From: JAGLOK01 sp963677605
GTDB lineage: Bacteria; Bacillota; Clostridia; Christensenellales; UMGS416
Direction: 5' to 3'
Assembly (NCBI GenBank): GCA_963677605.2
Contig: CAXXDX010000007.1
Span: 124,001 to 188,000 of the forward strand
Length of the DNA stretch: 64,000 bases
The position numbers were made by a program, and so were the translations under genes. Positions 1 to 7,031 of this stretch are shown here, in pieces. A model generated the notes under the pieces. It was given only the letters and a program-made list of their open reading frames with translations, was not told the DNA's origin and searched no databases. Every line of letters begins with the position of its first letter. Position 1 is the stretch's first letter.

Positions 1-375
1 AAATGCTTTCATCTTGCCGGTGTCAAACGCACCTCCGAAGCCTTTTGTGACAGCTGCATGCTCAAGAAGCTCTTTCGGGAAATATCCCGCGATTTTTTCT
101 TCCATCGGAGTATCATTGTCCAAGTGGCAGATATAAAGTCCTAACTTTTTTGTCAGCAGCATCTGAAGATTATTTTCGCAGTAAGCCTTCATCTTTTTAA
201 GCATACCCATATATACAGGCGCGCCTATAATTACTGCATCATAACTTTCTATATCCGCAATTTTTCTGTCGAAATATCCGACAACATCCGCTCCGCCATC
301 AATCTTTTCAGCAAGAAGCTCTGCGCATTTTTTGGTTGTTCCGTATTTGGAGTAGTAGAGTATCAATGTTTTCAT
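1..375 (-). CDS. Flavodoxin domain protein (C-terminus cut by window edge)
   Basis: Reading leftwards from an ATG at 375, the 125 visible codons begin with a flavodoxin-type FMN phosphate-binding loop (LYYSKYGTTKKCAELLAEKI, residues 6-25) followed by the alternating beta/alpha pattern, including VIIGAPVYMG near residue 50. A good ribosome binding site (GGAGGAA) lies just upstream. The protein should be a small cytoplasmic FMN electron carrier or a HemG-like quinone-linked flavodoxin; the two cannot be separated because the end lies outside the window. It sits 55 bases downstream of the MutS-like gene on the same strand and is probably co-transcribed with it. Several more flavodoxin-fold genes follow within 3.5 kb. 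Confidence 0.8.
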   Translation of the reverse strand, partial: MKTLILYYSKYGTTKKCAELLAEKIDGGADVVGYFDRKIADIESYDAVIIGAPVYMGMLKKMKAYCENNLQMLLTKKLGLYICHLDNDTPMEEKIAGYFPKELLEHAAVTKGFGGAFDTGKMKAF

Positions 376-430
376 AATAAGTTCCTCCGTAAAGAATATA
401 TAACCGCTGTTGATATTTCATAACACAGCT

Positions 431-2080
431 TTACCAAGCTCCTTTTTTCAAATACTCGGCAACCATAGTGTTTGCCTGAGCCACAATATCTTTATCGTAA
501 CCTAAATAATCCAGCAGGCGGATAGCGTTTTTAGTGTGTGCTGCGCCGTCTTTGAGTATAAAATCAAAGCTTACACCTTCGTTTCCGACATCTTCGCTGA
601 AATGATAGTTATCATATGTTTCTTTCATAAGAGTTGTAAGCTCTATGTCATGGGACGCCACCATGCACAAACAGTCTTTATCTTCAATAAATCGCAGCAT
701 GCTGGCAGAAGCCGCTATGCGCTCTATTGTATTTGTTCCCCTGAGTATTTCGTCTATAAAGCACGTAACCGCAGTCTTTTCCATCATGTCTATAACACGC
801 TTCAGCGACTTTATCTCAGTTATGAAATAGCTGTCTCCGCGAATCAGGCTGTCGCGAACCGCCATGGATGTCATAACAAGCGAATGTCTAATACTATAGC
901 GTTTTGCGGCACATGTGTTTATAGTTTGTGCCAAAATTCCGTTTACTGCGAGCGCTTTTATAAACGTCGATTTGCCGGATGCGTTTGGCCCTGTTATTAT
1001 GCTGCTCCTATCAATAACTCCTGAATTTGTAACAGCTTCGTCCATCAGCGGATGATATATCCCTTCAAACTCTATGCTGTTTTTATAAGAAAATGAAGGT
1101 TTGCAATATTCTTTTAAGCTTTGCCTAAAGGACAATATCGATATCGCCGCATCCAGCTCGCCAAAGCTGCAAAACAGCCTGTTCATCGCTTCACTTTCCT
1201 TTACTAAAAGCTTTATTACGCGGTTGTATTTAACTATATCAATTAAAAACAGCATCTTAAAGTACTCAGAAATAAATGCTACGTTTGCTGTATCTCTTTG
1301 AGTAGTATTGGACGTTTTGCCCTTTATAGGTTTAAATGTTTCATAATCACTTTTAACATCTGCCAGCAGCGGCAAAAGCTCGCCGTCAGCGGTTTTTAGT
1401 ATTTTATTGCAGGCATAGAGCATGGATGAAAAATAGGATATTGCAGATATTTCTGTATCAAGCTTTAGTTTTAGTCTAAAGTATACAGTTGCGTTTATTA
1501 GTAGAGATATTATTGCAGAGACTGCTCCAAAAGCAGGGTTTACTATTATAAATGCCGCCCATAAAAACGGCATTACAGCCATTATTATATAAATCCAGTC
1601 ATTATCAAGCAGCTTTGACTCAGCATCAAAGATAAATGACGCAAGCCTGTTATAATCCTTTTTGCCCAGCTTTAGCAGGGTAAGCTGAACCTCTTCACGG
1701 ACAGCAGTGTTTTTCTCAAAATAATTTATAAGTTCTTCTCTTTTGTTTAATGCGCTGTCATCATGGTTTATCTCGTGGAGCATCCCGTATAAATACTCTT
1801 CACCTACAGAAGTGTTGCAGGCATTGACTCTCTTATAAACCATATCCATGTCCAAATCATCCCACGTAATCTCATCGATAGTGCCTTCTTTGGAAGAAGC
1901 ATTTTTTGCATACTCCCAGTAGGACTTCCTGCTTTTAATATCATAGTCCTGATATGACGGTTTCTTTCCAAAAGTGCCGGCAATCCTCCTTATAAGCGAA
2001 GTCTTGGTTTTTCCTACAGATACAATAGAGATGATTACTGCTATAAGTATGGCAAACGCAATGATATAAATCGGGCTCAT
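431..2080 (-). CDS. Membrane-anchored MutS-like ATPase
   Basis: 549 residues. A hydrophobic segment lies at about 4-20 and a second hydrophobic stretch at 162-200, so the protein is probably held at the membrane. The C-terminal third is a MutS domain V ATPase: Walker A GPNASGKS at 364-371, Walker B/signature CFIDEILRGTNTIER at 440-454, and the ASHD switch histidine near 475. The N-terminal mismatch-recognition domain of true MutS and the Smr nuclease domain of MutS2 are absent. Members of this family are common in Clostridia and are usually annotated as MutS-related proteins of unknown function, so a role in mismatch repair should not be assumed. The start ATG has AAGGAT upstream. It is likely co-transcribed with the flavodoxin gene that follows. 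Confidence 0.85.
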   Translation of the reverse strand: MSPIYIIAFAILIAVIISIVSVGKTKTSLIRRIAGTFGKKPSYQDYDIKSRKSYWEYAKNASSKEGTIDEITWDDLDMDMVYKRVNACNTSVGEEYLYGMLHEINHDDSALNKREELINYFEKNTAVREEVQLTLLKLGKKDYNRLASFIFDAESKLLDNDWIYIIMAVMPFLWAAFIIVNPAFGAVSAIISLLINATVYFRLKLKLDTEISAISYFSSMLYACNKILKTADGELLPLLADVKSDYETFKPIKGKTSNTTQRDTANVAFISEYFKMLFLIDIVKYNRVIKLLVKESEAMNRLFCSFGELDAAISILSFRQSLKEYCKPSFSYKNSIEFEGIYHPLMDEAVTNSGVIDRSSIITGPNASGKSTFIKALAVNGILAQTINTCAAKRYSIRHSLVMTSMAVRDSLIRGDSYFITEIKSLKRVIDMMEKTAVTCFIDEILRGTNTIERIAASASMLRFIEDKDCLCMVASHDIELTTLMKETYDNYHFSEDVGNEGVSFDFILKDGAAHTKNAIRLLDYLGYDKDIVAQANTMVAEYLKKGAW

Positions 2081-2181
2081 TTAACTATCCTTTATAAATT
2101 ATATAAATGTATTATGCTATAAAATTACAGCTTTGTGAGTGATTACTTTTATATTATACATATAGTCATTTAAAACTACAT

Positions 2182-2205
2182 AAAAAAAGCCGCAAAGCGG
2201 CTTTT
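2182..2205 (-). terminator. Intrinsic terminator of the flavodoxin/ferredoxin operon
   Basis: An 8-bp stem (AAAGCCGC / GCGGCTTT) with an AAA loop is followed, on the minus strand, by a run of T residues just after the stop codon of the gene ending at 2213. Confidence 0.85.
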
Positions 2206-2212
2206 AGTTTAG

Positions 2213-2845
2213 TTATTCAGCATACGGCTTATCATATCTTTTATCGTACACACCATTTTTCTTTAGCTGACCGTTCCAATACATGTCAGTCGGCATAAAT
2301 CTCATCATGAAAAGCGCAAAACTGCTTTGTTTCTCCATTCGCGCGATAGTCTTAACAGCTTTTTCATTCAGCTGTGTGTTTTCTTTTATATCTTTAGCTA
2401 AGCTCTTAAACGCATCCACTCTTTTGCCAAAGAATCCGTCAGGAGCTACCTGCAGAGCCTCGCTTCCGCCCATGACTGCAACTCCAAGCAGATTCATATC
2501 ATTTATTTTCGCAAAATACCTAAGATACTTTTCCACAGTTCTCGAGTGCACAGCCTCCGGAAAGCCTGAGTGAACAACAAACGCAACCGACTTTGCACTC
2601 AAATCATATGTGTTAAGTTTTTCCATGAATGCTTTCATAAGCCCCGGCATCATGTCGGTATACAATGGAAAAACTATTAGAATGCTGTCCGCGTCGCTTA
2701 CCTTTTTTGCAGATTCATCCTGCTTTTTTACATCCGCTGCATAGACTTTCTCCACACCGTCTATGCCTTCCGTCATCCATCCTATTATTCTGTCGGAATT
2801 GCTTTTTCTGCCTCGCGGCGATCCGTTAACCACAAATAATTTCAT
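2213..2845 (-). CDS. Flavodoxin-fold NAD(P)H-dependent oxidoreductase
   Basis: 210 residues. The N-terminus has the beta strand and FMN loop MKLFVVNGSPRGRKSNS of the NADPH-dependent FMN reductase / flavodoxin-2 superfamily, followed by IVFPLYTDMMPGLMKAFMEK near 60-75, the usual active-site loop region. It should bind FMN and shuttle electrons in the cytoplasm. It is the last gene of a five-gene operon: its start overlaps the end of the iron-sulfur flavoprotein gene by 20 bases and has GGAGGTAA as ribosome binding site. The C-terminal third (about 140-210) is not part of the core fold and I do not recognise it. The partner is likely the membrane ferredoxin two genes upstream. Confidence 0.8.
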   Translation of the reverse strand: MKLFVVNGSPRGRKSNSDRIIGWMTEGIDGVEKVYAADVKKQDESAKKVSDADSILIVFPLYTDMMPGLMKAFMEKLNTYDLSAKSVAFVVHSGFPEAVHSRTVEKYLRYFAKINDMNLLGVAVMGGSEALQVAPDGFFGKRVDAFKSLAKDIKENTQLNEKAVKTIARMEKQSSFALFMMRFMPTDMYWNGQLKKNGVYDKRYDKPYAE

Positions 2846-3383
2846 TTTTCATTACCTCCGACAGATTCTGTGCATTTGCGCTTGTCTTTATAACTTTATT
2901 TGCATGAAAGTTTTTAGCCAGCCTATCAAAAGACTCAAACACAATATCTTTGGCTTCATCTTCAATGCCGCTTCCTTCATCAAGCAACAATATTCCTAAA
3001 TCCGCATTTCTTTCATAGCGAGGAACATGGTGACATTCACCGCCGTATCCTTTTATAAAAGGCAGAACCAATGGAATAATCCTGTCCAATGCTTTCTTCG
3101 CTTCAGATGTTATAAACCCAGCATCAAGAGGGGAGACAATAAGAAACAAATCAGCTTTTACGATGCTTTTTAACACTTCATCAATATCATCTCTGTAAAT
3201 GCATCTTCCGGGATTTTTTACCCAACACGAAAAGCATCCGCGGCAGTAGTTTATATCCATATCTTCTATCGTGAATAAATCCACATTGTGCTGTGCGTCA
3301 ACATTTTCAATTATATCTCTTAAACAGGTTTGGAGCGGATTGTCTGCTGTATTTCTTATTCCGTTTACTACAGTAATATTCAT
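2826..3383 (-). CDS. Iron-sulfur flavoprotein (Isf-like NADPH-dependent FMN reductase)
   Basis: 185 residues. The protein has the flavodoxin-like beginning MNITVVNGIRNTADNPLQTC and, after it, a cluster C47-x2-C50-x2-C53-x7-C61. This compact cysteine motif is the mark of archaeal and clostridial iron-sulfur flavoproteins, which carry one [4Fe-4S] cluster next to FMN. SPLDAGFITSEAKKALDR (about 83-100) fits the flavin-contacting loop. The start codon follows the stop of the membrane ferredoxin gene almost directly, with GGAAGG as ribosome binding site, so translation is coupled. By context it probably passes electrons between the membrane ferredoxin and the flavodoxin encoded on either side. The physiological electron donor cannot be read from the sequence. 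Confidence 0.8.
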   Translation of the reverse strand: MNITVVNGIRNTADNPLQTCLRDIIENVDAQHNVDLFTIEDMDINYCRGCFSCWVKNPGRCIYRDDIDEVLKSIVKADLFLIVSPLDAGFITSEAKKALDRIIPLVLPFIKGYGGECHHVPRYERNADLGILLLDEGSGIEDEAKDIVFESFDRLAKNFHANKVIKTSANAQNLSEVMKNEIICG

Positions 3384-3384
3384 T

Positions 3385-4119
3385 TTACACCTTCCTTTTT
3401 ATGCTTATAGAGCCTTTAGGACACACATCTATGCAGTTTAAACACTGTATGCACTCTGAGCTATACATGTTATTATTCTGCACCATGGCTTCAACATCTA
3501 TATCCATTGGGCACTCCTTGGAACATCTGCCGCATTTAATACAGCTGTCCTTATCTTCTTTAAGATAAAGGCCGGGCAGCTTAATAAGCCTTCTGATCTT
3601 GTCTCCGATTATCATAAACGGAGCCATCCAGCAGAGATATTTGCAAAATGCACGCTGTCCCCAGATCATGTTCATGATATAAACTATCAGCACAACACCC
3701 AGATATATAAAAACTATGTGAGGTTCAAGAATGGATACAAATCTTTCGCTTTGGAAGAGGAAGTTTGCCTCCTTTATACCGCCGGCCTTTATAAAGAATA
3801 CAACTATCATTGACAGCCAGATAATCCAGATAATCCATCTTATTATATTACCTGCCCCTGTTTTTGCCTTTTTTGTCCGGTGCTTTTCCATTCCTTCCTG
3901 CATGCCGGCTGCAGGACATATCCAGCCGCAAAACGACCGTCCAAAAAAAAGTGCAGCTAAAAACAAAACACAAAAAATTATAAAGCTTCCGCTCACAATT
4001 CCTTTGCTTGCTCCGTAAATAATCAAATACGGTGACAGGTAGTTTAAAAATACGGGAAACATAAGAAACATAAAAAAGATGATTCCCCGCCTTATCTTTT
4101 GTCTTCTAACAGTTTTCAT
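3385..4119 (-). CDS. NapH/CcoG-like membrane 4Fe-4S protein
   Basis: 244 residues with about four membrane spans (13-33, 43-60, 92-110, 133-152). Two membrane-proximal CX3C motifs (C64/C68 in SFCGWICP and C159/C163 in FCKYLCW) are typical of the NapH/MauN/RdxA family. The C-terminal domain is a ferredoxin with two full clusters, CX2CX2CX3C at C193-C203 and again at C223-C233. Family members carry electrons between the membrane and soluble redox partners. The gene overlaps the TetR gene by four bases (ATGA) and is followed two bases later by the iron-sulfur flavoprotein. There is no quinol oxidase, nitrate reductase or ApbE neighbour, so the terminal acceptor is unknown. Confidence 0.85.
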   Translation of the reverse strand: MKTVRRQKIRRGIIFFMFLMFPVFLNYLSPYLIIYGASKGIVSGSFIIFCVLFLAALFFGRSFCGWICPAAGMQEGMEKHRTKKAKTGAGNIIRWIIWIIWLSMIVVFFIKAGGIKEANFLFQSERFVSILEPHIVFIYLGVVLIVYIMNMIWGQRAFCKYLCWMAPFMIIGDKIRRLIKLPGLYLKEDKDSCIKCGRCSKECPMDIDVEAMVQNNNMYSSECIQCLNCIDVCPKGSISIKRKV

Positions 4120-4733
4120 AATTCTTGTCCTTTCATAATGTGAATAGTTCCGCTTTTAACTCCAAGTGCACTTTCAAGCACACCAGTTACGGCAAAAATT
4201 GCGCGCATAGCATATTCACGCTCTGACATTTTATTAAAGTTGTTATGCATAAATTTACTTATTCCAAGATATATAATTTCCACCTGCAAATCATCCGAAA
4301 GGCGAAACTCCCCACTTTGTGCCCCTTCTCTGACAGTTTCTTTAATGAGGGGGAATATATACTTGTCCTTTAGCTTGTGGGTAAAGCTGTCCGCCCACTC
4401 GGGAATGTTAAAATCCTTGAAATAATACATCGCTCGCGGTGCGGATTTCTCACCCGAAAACATAGCCTGCATAAGTGTATTCATTTTCTCGGTGCTGCTT
4501 TTTTCTTCTTTAAGGCGCCTTTTTATCGTTCGGCTCATGCGCTCCACCTGCATCTCAAGCAAGAGCTTAACCATATTTTCTTTTTTATCAAAGTAGTAAA
4601 AGAAAAGCCCCTTCGCCTTGCCTGCCTCGCTGCATATCTCCTCAACCGATACATCATCATATCCGCGCTGAAAAAACAGCCTGTCCGCGGTTTTTATAAA
4701 AAGCTCTTTTGTTTTATTTTGTTTCGGTGCCAT
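4116..4733 (-). CDS. TetR/AcrR-family transcriptional regulator
   Basis: 205 residues. The N-terminal helix-turn-helix (FFQRGYDDVSVEEICSEAGK, about 18-37, then KGLFFYYFDKKENMV) is a clear TetR DNA-binding domain; the rest is the variable ligand and dimer domain. It is the second gene of the operon starting at 5235 and overlaps the first gene by 20 bases. The operon promoter carries two copies of TTGACC-N2-GGTCAA, the kind of short dyad TetR dimers bind, so autorepression is likely. The inducer is unknown; given the neighbours a redox-active or toxic small molecule is a reasonable guess. Confidence 0.85.
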   Translation of the reverse strand: MAPKQNKTKELFIKTADRLFFQRGYDDVSVEEICSEAGKAKGLFFYYFDKKENMVKLLLEMQVERMSRTIKRRLKEEKSSTEKMNTLMQAMFSGEKSAPRAMYYFKDFNIPEWADSFTHKLKDKYIFPLIKETVREGAQSGEFRLSDDLQVEIIYLGISKFMHNNFNKMSEREYAMRAIFAVTGVLESALGVKSGTIHIMKGQEL

Positions 4734-5235
4734 GGCAGTCTCCTATTTTTGTTTTATACGCGATTAATGAATGAAGCGTGTGAACTCCGATAAATAATAT
4801 ACTTGCAGCCATATAGTGCCATCTTTGATATGGTATGCCGAAGTGATATGTTTTCGTCATAAGGCATATTCCAAGAAACCAGATTGCTGTAGTATACGCC
4901 GGCGCGGCATATCCGAAAATACTTTTGCTCCACACGGATTTCGGTCTATAAATAACCGCAAGCCAAGAAGCAAAGTAAACTGTCAAGCCTATAATGTAAA
5001 CCGCAAATCCGATGCCGCCAACCTTAGTTGATATGTCCGTTATAAACAGCAATGGTGCAATAAACACAATCATCCTCAGCACATTCTCGCCCATTAGGAT
5101 ATATTTGGGCATTCCATTATCCATTGCTTCCTTACCAAAGCTTGGAGGAAGCTTCTTTGCAAACGCAACATTCCACAGAAATATCGGAATAAGCAGCAAA
5201 AAACCATTTGATATTATTGTTTTAAGTATATTCAC
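4714..5235 (-). CDS. Small integral membrane protein, first gene of redox operon
   Basis: 173 residues from a GTG at 5235, chosen because AAGGGG sits nine bases upstream and because the operon promoter and operators (5252-5295) would lie inside a longer reading. About five hydrophobic spans are visible: N-terminal GFLLLIPIFLW, then LRMIVFIAPLLF, GFAVYIIGLTVYFASWLAV, AYTTAIWFLGICL and MAASILFIGVHTLHSLIAY. The histidine-bearing last helices (near YHFGIPYQRWHYMA and HTLHSL) might bind haem or quinone, but I see no established haem motif. I do not recognise the family. Its position suggests it works with the membrane ferredoxin encoded two genes on. Confidence 0.7.
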   Translation of the reverse strand: MNILKTIISNGFLLLIPIFLWNVAFAKKLPPSFGKEAMDNGMPKYILMGENVLRMIVFIAPLLFITDISTKVGGIGFAVYIIGLTVYFASWLAVIYRPKSVWSKSIFGYAAPAYTTAIWFLGICLMTKTYHFGIPYQRWHYMAASILFIGVHTLHSLIAYKTKIGDCHGTETK

Positions 5236-5251
5236 TATAAACAGCCCCTTT

Positions 5252-5265
5252 TTGACCACGGTCAA
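5252..5265. promoter_or_regulatory. TetR-type operator O2
   Basis: The dyad TTGACCACGGTCAA has perfect 6-bp arms. It is the exact reverse complement of the second copy at 5282-5295 and sits just downstream of the -10 box. The two centres are 30 bp apart, close to three helical turns. Confidence 0.75.
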
Positions 5266-5266
5266 T

Positions 5267-5295
5267 ATGATATCACGCAACTTGACCGTGGTCAA
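5267..5295 (-). promoter_or_regulatory. Sigma-A promoter of the TetR/ferredoxin operon
   Basis: On the minus strand TTGACC (5295-5290) and TATCAT (5272-5267) are separated by exactly 17 bp. The -35 box lies inside operator O1. Confidence 0.75.
5282..5295. promoter_or_regulatory. TetR-type operator O1
   Basis: The dyad TTGACCGTGGTCAA has perfect 6-bp arms and covers the -35 box of the minus-strand promoter, so bound repressor would block polymerase directly. Confidence 0.75.
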
Positions 5296-5312
5296 GTAAT
5301 TTCTGTGTAAAA

Positions 5313-5338
5313 CAAAAACAGCCCGTATAGGCTGTTTT
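5313..5338 (-). terminator. Intrinsic terminator after the methyltransferase gene
   Basis: A stem AAAACAGCC / GGCTGTTTT (5315-5323 with 5330-5338) is followed on the minus strand by T-rich sequence. It separates the methyltransferase transcript from the TetR-controlled promoter just beyond. Confidence 0.75.
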
Positions 5339-5351
5339 AGTCTTAATTGTT

Positions 5352-6128
5352 CTACTCCGGTTTTCTCGCCCAGCACACAAACCTGTCTGTTTTCTCTGTT
5401 ATCGGATTTCTGTAGTGATCTCCCCACAGGTTTTCAATCTCAAAGCCTGCATCTTCTATCCAGCGGGTCATTTGCGCAATAAGCGGTATATGCTTGAGTC
5501 TTTTTTTCTGACTGGAATGAATCTCTCCGTCAGGCATAATAAGCTCGAACTTGTCCTCGCCCGTCCAAATATGCGTTTTCACATCATACTTTGACCACAG
5601 AAATATGCGCCTGGCTTTTATTCCTCCAGAAAATGTCCCAAGCTCCCTTACAATAACCTCATCGGTTGTCCTGAAAAAATTCTCGGGTTTGTGCCAGCCG
5701 TTGTTGTCCATAAGAAGATATCCGCCGGGCTTAAGCGCATCATAAGCTTTTTTAATAAGCTTCTGCTGGTCAGCTTTGTAATCGCTGCTTGCTTCTATGT
5801 TTATTATGATGTTTCCGGCAAGAAGCACAGCGTCAAAGCCTGAATCCCATTCGGAAGTTAATATATCTGCCATGTGTATATGCATGTTTTTCGCAGTGTC
5901 TGCTTTTGAAAAAAGGCGGGACAGCATGCAATTGTCATAGTCGATGCCGTGCATCTCATGCCCTGCTTCAGCTAAGGGAAGAAGTATGCGCCCCGTTCCG
6001 CAGCAGACTTCAAGCACCTTCTTGGGTTCACCCAAAAGCTCCAAGAAAAGCTCCCAGTCATATGTCTGCGTTTCGATGCTGTCGTAGTATTCCGGATACC
6101 ATTTATTTATTATTTTATCTGATGTCAT
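5352..6128 (-). CDS. Class I SAM-dependent methyltransferase
   Basis: 258 residues. Motif I, VLEVCCGTGRILLPLAEAGH (about 39-58), is followed by the acidic HGIDYD at the end of strand 2, the DILTSEWDSGFDAVLLAGN region and a YLLMDNN strand, giving a complete Rossmann methyltransferase core. The two consecutive cysteines in VCCGTG occur in many small-molecule methyltransferases of clostridia. The C-terminal part includes an SSQKKRLKHIPL segment of beta-strand type seen in ubiE/BioC-like enzymes. The substrate cannot be told. The gene starts 12 bases after a small basic protein gene and shares its attenuator-like leader. TAGGAG precedes the start. Confidence 0.8.
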   Translation of the reverse strand: MTSDKIINKWYPEYYDSIETQTYDWELFLELLGEPKKVLEVCCGTGRILLPLAEAGHEMHGIDYDNCMLSRLFSKADTAKNMHIHMADILTSEWDSGFDAVLLAGNIIINIEASSDYKADQQKLIKKAYDALKPGGYLLMDNNGWHKPENFFRTTDEVIVRELGTFSGGIKARRIFLWSKYDVKTHIWTGEDKFELIMPDGEIHSSQKKRLKHIPLIAQMTRWIEDAGFEIENLWGDHYRNPITEKTDRFVCWARKPE

Positions 6129-6140
6129 ATATTGATTCTC

Positions 6141-6407
6141 CTAATCTATGTGTCCGTGCTTAATAAAATTTTTAAGTCTTTTAGTTCGAGTATTTATATT
6201 TCCCTTTACTTTTTTAATAAAATACTCAGATTGCAAAATATCATCTAAATGTTCATCCAGTTCTATTATGCTATGATATTTATGTTTATTCATTTTTCTT
6301 TTCTTTTTATTAAGTTTATGCCTGTCCGCAGAAATCTTTTCAAGTTCATTGTTTTTCACATTGTTTATGCTATGGTTTTTTTCATAAGTTTTAAATTTAT
6401 CGTACAT
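6141..6407 (-). CDS. Small basic hypothetical protein
   Basis: 88 residues from the ATG at 6407, preceded by an excellent TTGGAGG site six bases upstream. The sequence is rich in Lys, Asn and His (for example NKKKRKMNKHKY and KRLKNFIKHGHID) with no membrane segment or known motif. The same frame is open upstream to another ATG at 6518, giving 37 extra residues (MPLIRVKPHDKCILQALCAC...), but that stretch is interrupted at RNA level by a terminator hairpin and is better read as a leader. Function unknown; the charge suggests nucleic-acid binding. Confidence 0.55.
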   Translation of the reverse strand: MYDKFKTYEKNHSINNVKNNELEKISADRHKLNKKKRKMNKHKYHSIIELDEHLDDILQSEYFIKKVKGNINTRTKRLKNFIKHGHID

Positions 6408-6459
6408 TAATAAGCCTCCAATATTTGATAGTAAAACAGAAAAAGAGCAAAAAGAAAAA

Positions 6460-6476
6460 CAGGCGCATAACGCCTG
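6460..6476 (-). terminator. Terminator-like hairpin in the leader (attenuator candidate)
   Basis: On the minus strand a CAGGCG / CGCCTG stem with a 5-base loop is followed by a T-rich run (complement of 6449-6459). It lies between the promoter at 6615-6642 and the ATG at 6407, so unregulated transcription would stop before the small basic gene. Confidence 0.7.
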
Positions 6477-6552
6477 CAAAATGCATTTATCATGTGGCTT
6501 GACACGGATTAAAGGCATACAAACTAAACCTCTAAATCCCGGTATGCTGTTG

Positions 6553-6579
6553 CTACTTGCTCACCTTAGTCAATTTCAT
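6553..6579 (-). CDS. Eight-residue leader peptide MKLTKVSK
   Basis: Too short for ordinary gene finding, but AAGGAG is placed 8 bases before the ATG and the stop TAG falls six bases before the first arm of a hairpin (6542-6547 / 6515-6520). That hairpin contains the ATG (6518) of the second leader frame. The arrangement resembles ribosome-sensing leaders of antibiotic-response genes. Confidence 0.45.
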   Translation of the reverse strand: MKLTKVSK

Positions 6580-6614
6580 CGTTTTTCTCCTTAAATGAGA
6601 TATGCCACAAAATT

Positions 6615-6642
6615 ATTATATATCAAATTAGTTTTCTGTCAA
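6615..6642 (-). promoter_or_regulatory. Sigma-A promoter of the leader / small basic protein / methyltransferase operon
   Basis: Consensus TTGACA (6642-6637) and TATAAT (6620-6615) on the minus strand with a 16-bp spacer. The -35 box overlaps the stop codon of the upstream VOC gene. Confidence 0.8.
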
Positions 6643-7028
6643 TCAACGGTTATTTCCACAAGGTTTCCGTCAGGATCTATAACCGCGCTTTCAAAATAAC
6701 CGTCGCCCGTATACCGAGGCCTGCTTGCGATTTCATATCCATCCTCTTCAAGCCTGCGGGTAATCTCAGCAACATCCGCAGCTTCTCCCACTGAAACGGC
6801 AAGATGTGCATAGCCGTAGGTAGCGTTTCTGTCATCTGCGCTCTCTGAAAGTTCAGGTTTTTGCATCACTTCTATTCTGCATCCGCCATTAAATGACAGA
6901 AAGTATGAGCTGAAACCTTTTTTCACATTTATATATTTATCGTTTGATTTCGCCCCGAAATATTTTATGTAAAAATCGCGTAGTCTTTCAATGTCTTTTG
7001 ACCATATAGCAATATGCTCTATCTTCAT
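6639..7028 (-). CDS. VOC-family protein (glyoxalase/bleomycin resistance fold)
   Basis: 129 residues with two beta-alpha-beta3 modules. It starts MKIEHIAIWSKDIERLRDFY and ends FESAVIDPDGNLVEITVD, both typical of the family; candidate metal ligands are H5, H75 in YGYAHLAVSV, and E126 in the last strand. Such proteins are metal-dependent lyases, dioxygenases or drug-binding proteins, and the substrate cannot be predicted. The gene begins three bases after the stop of the DJ-1-like lipoprotein gene, with a weak ribosome binding site, so coupling is likely. Confidence 0.8.
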   Translation of the reverse strand: MKIEHIAIWSKDIERLRDFYIKYFGAKSNDKYINVKKGFSSYFLSFNGGCRIEVMQKPELSESADDRNATYGYAHLAVSVGEAADVAEITRRLEEDGYEIASRPRYTGDGYFESAVIDPDGNLVEITVD

Positions 7029-7031
7029 ATA

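Noticed and set aside
6408..6518. 37-residue N-terminal extension of the small basic protein as real coding
   Set aside because: It contains a terminator-like hairpin, and the ATG at 6407 has a far better ribosome binding site; treated as a leader.
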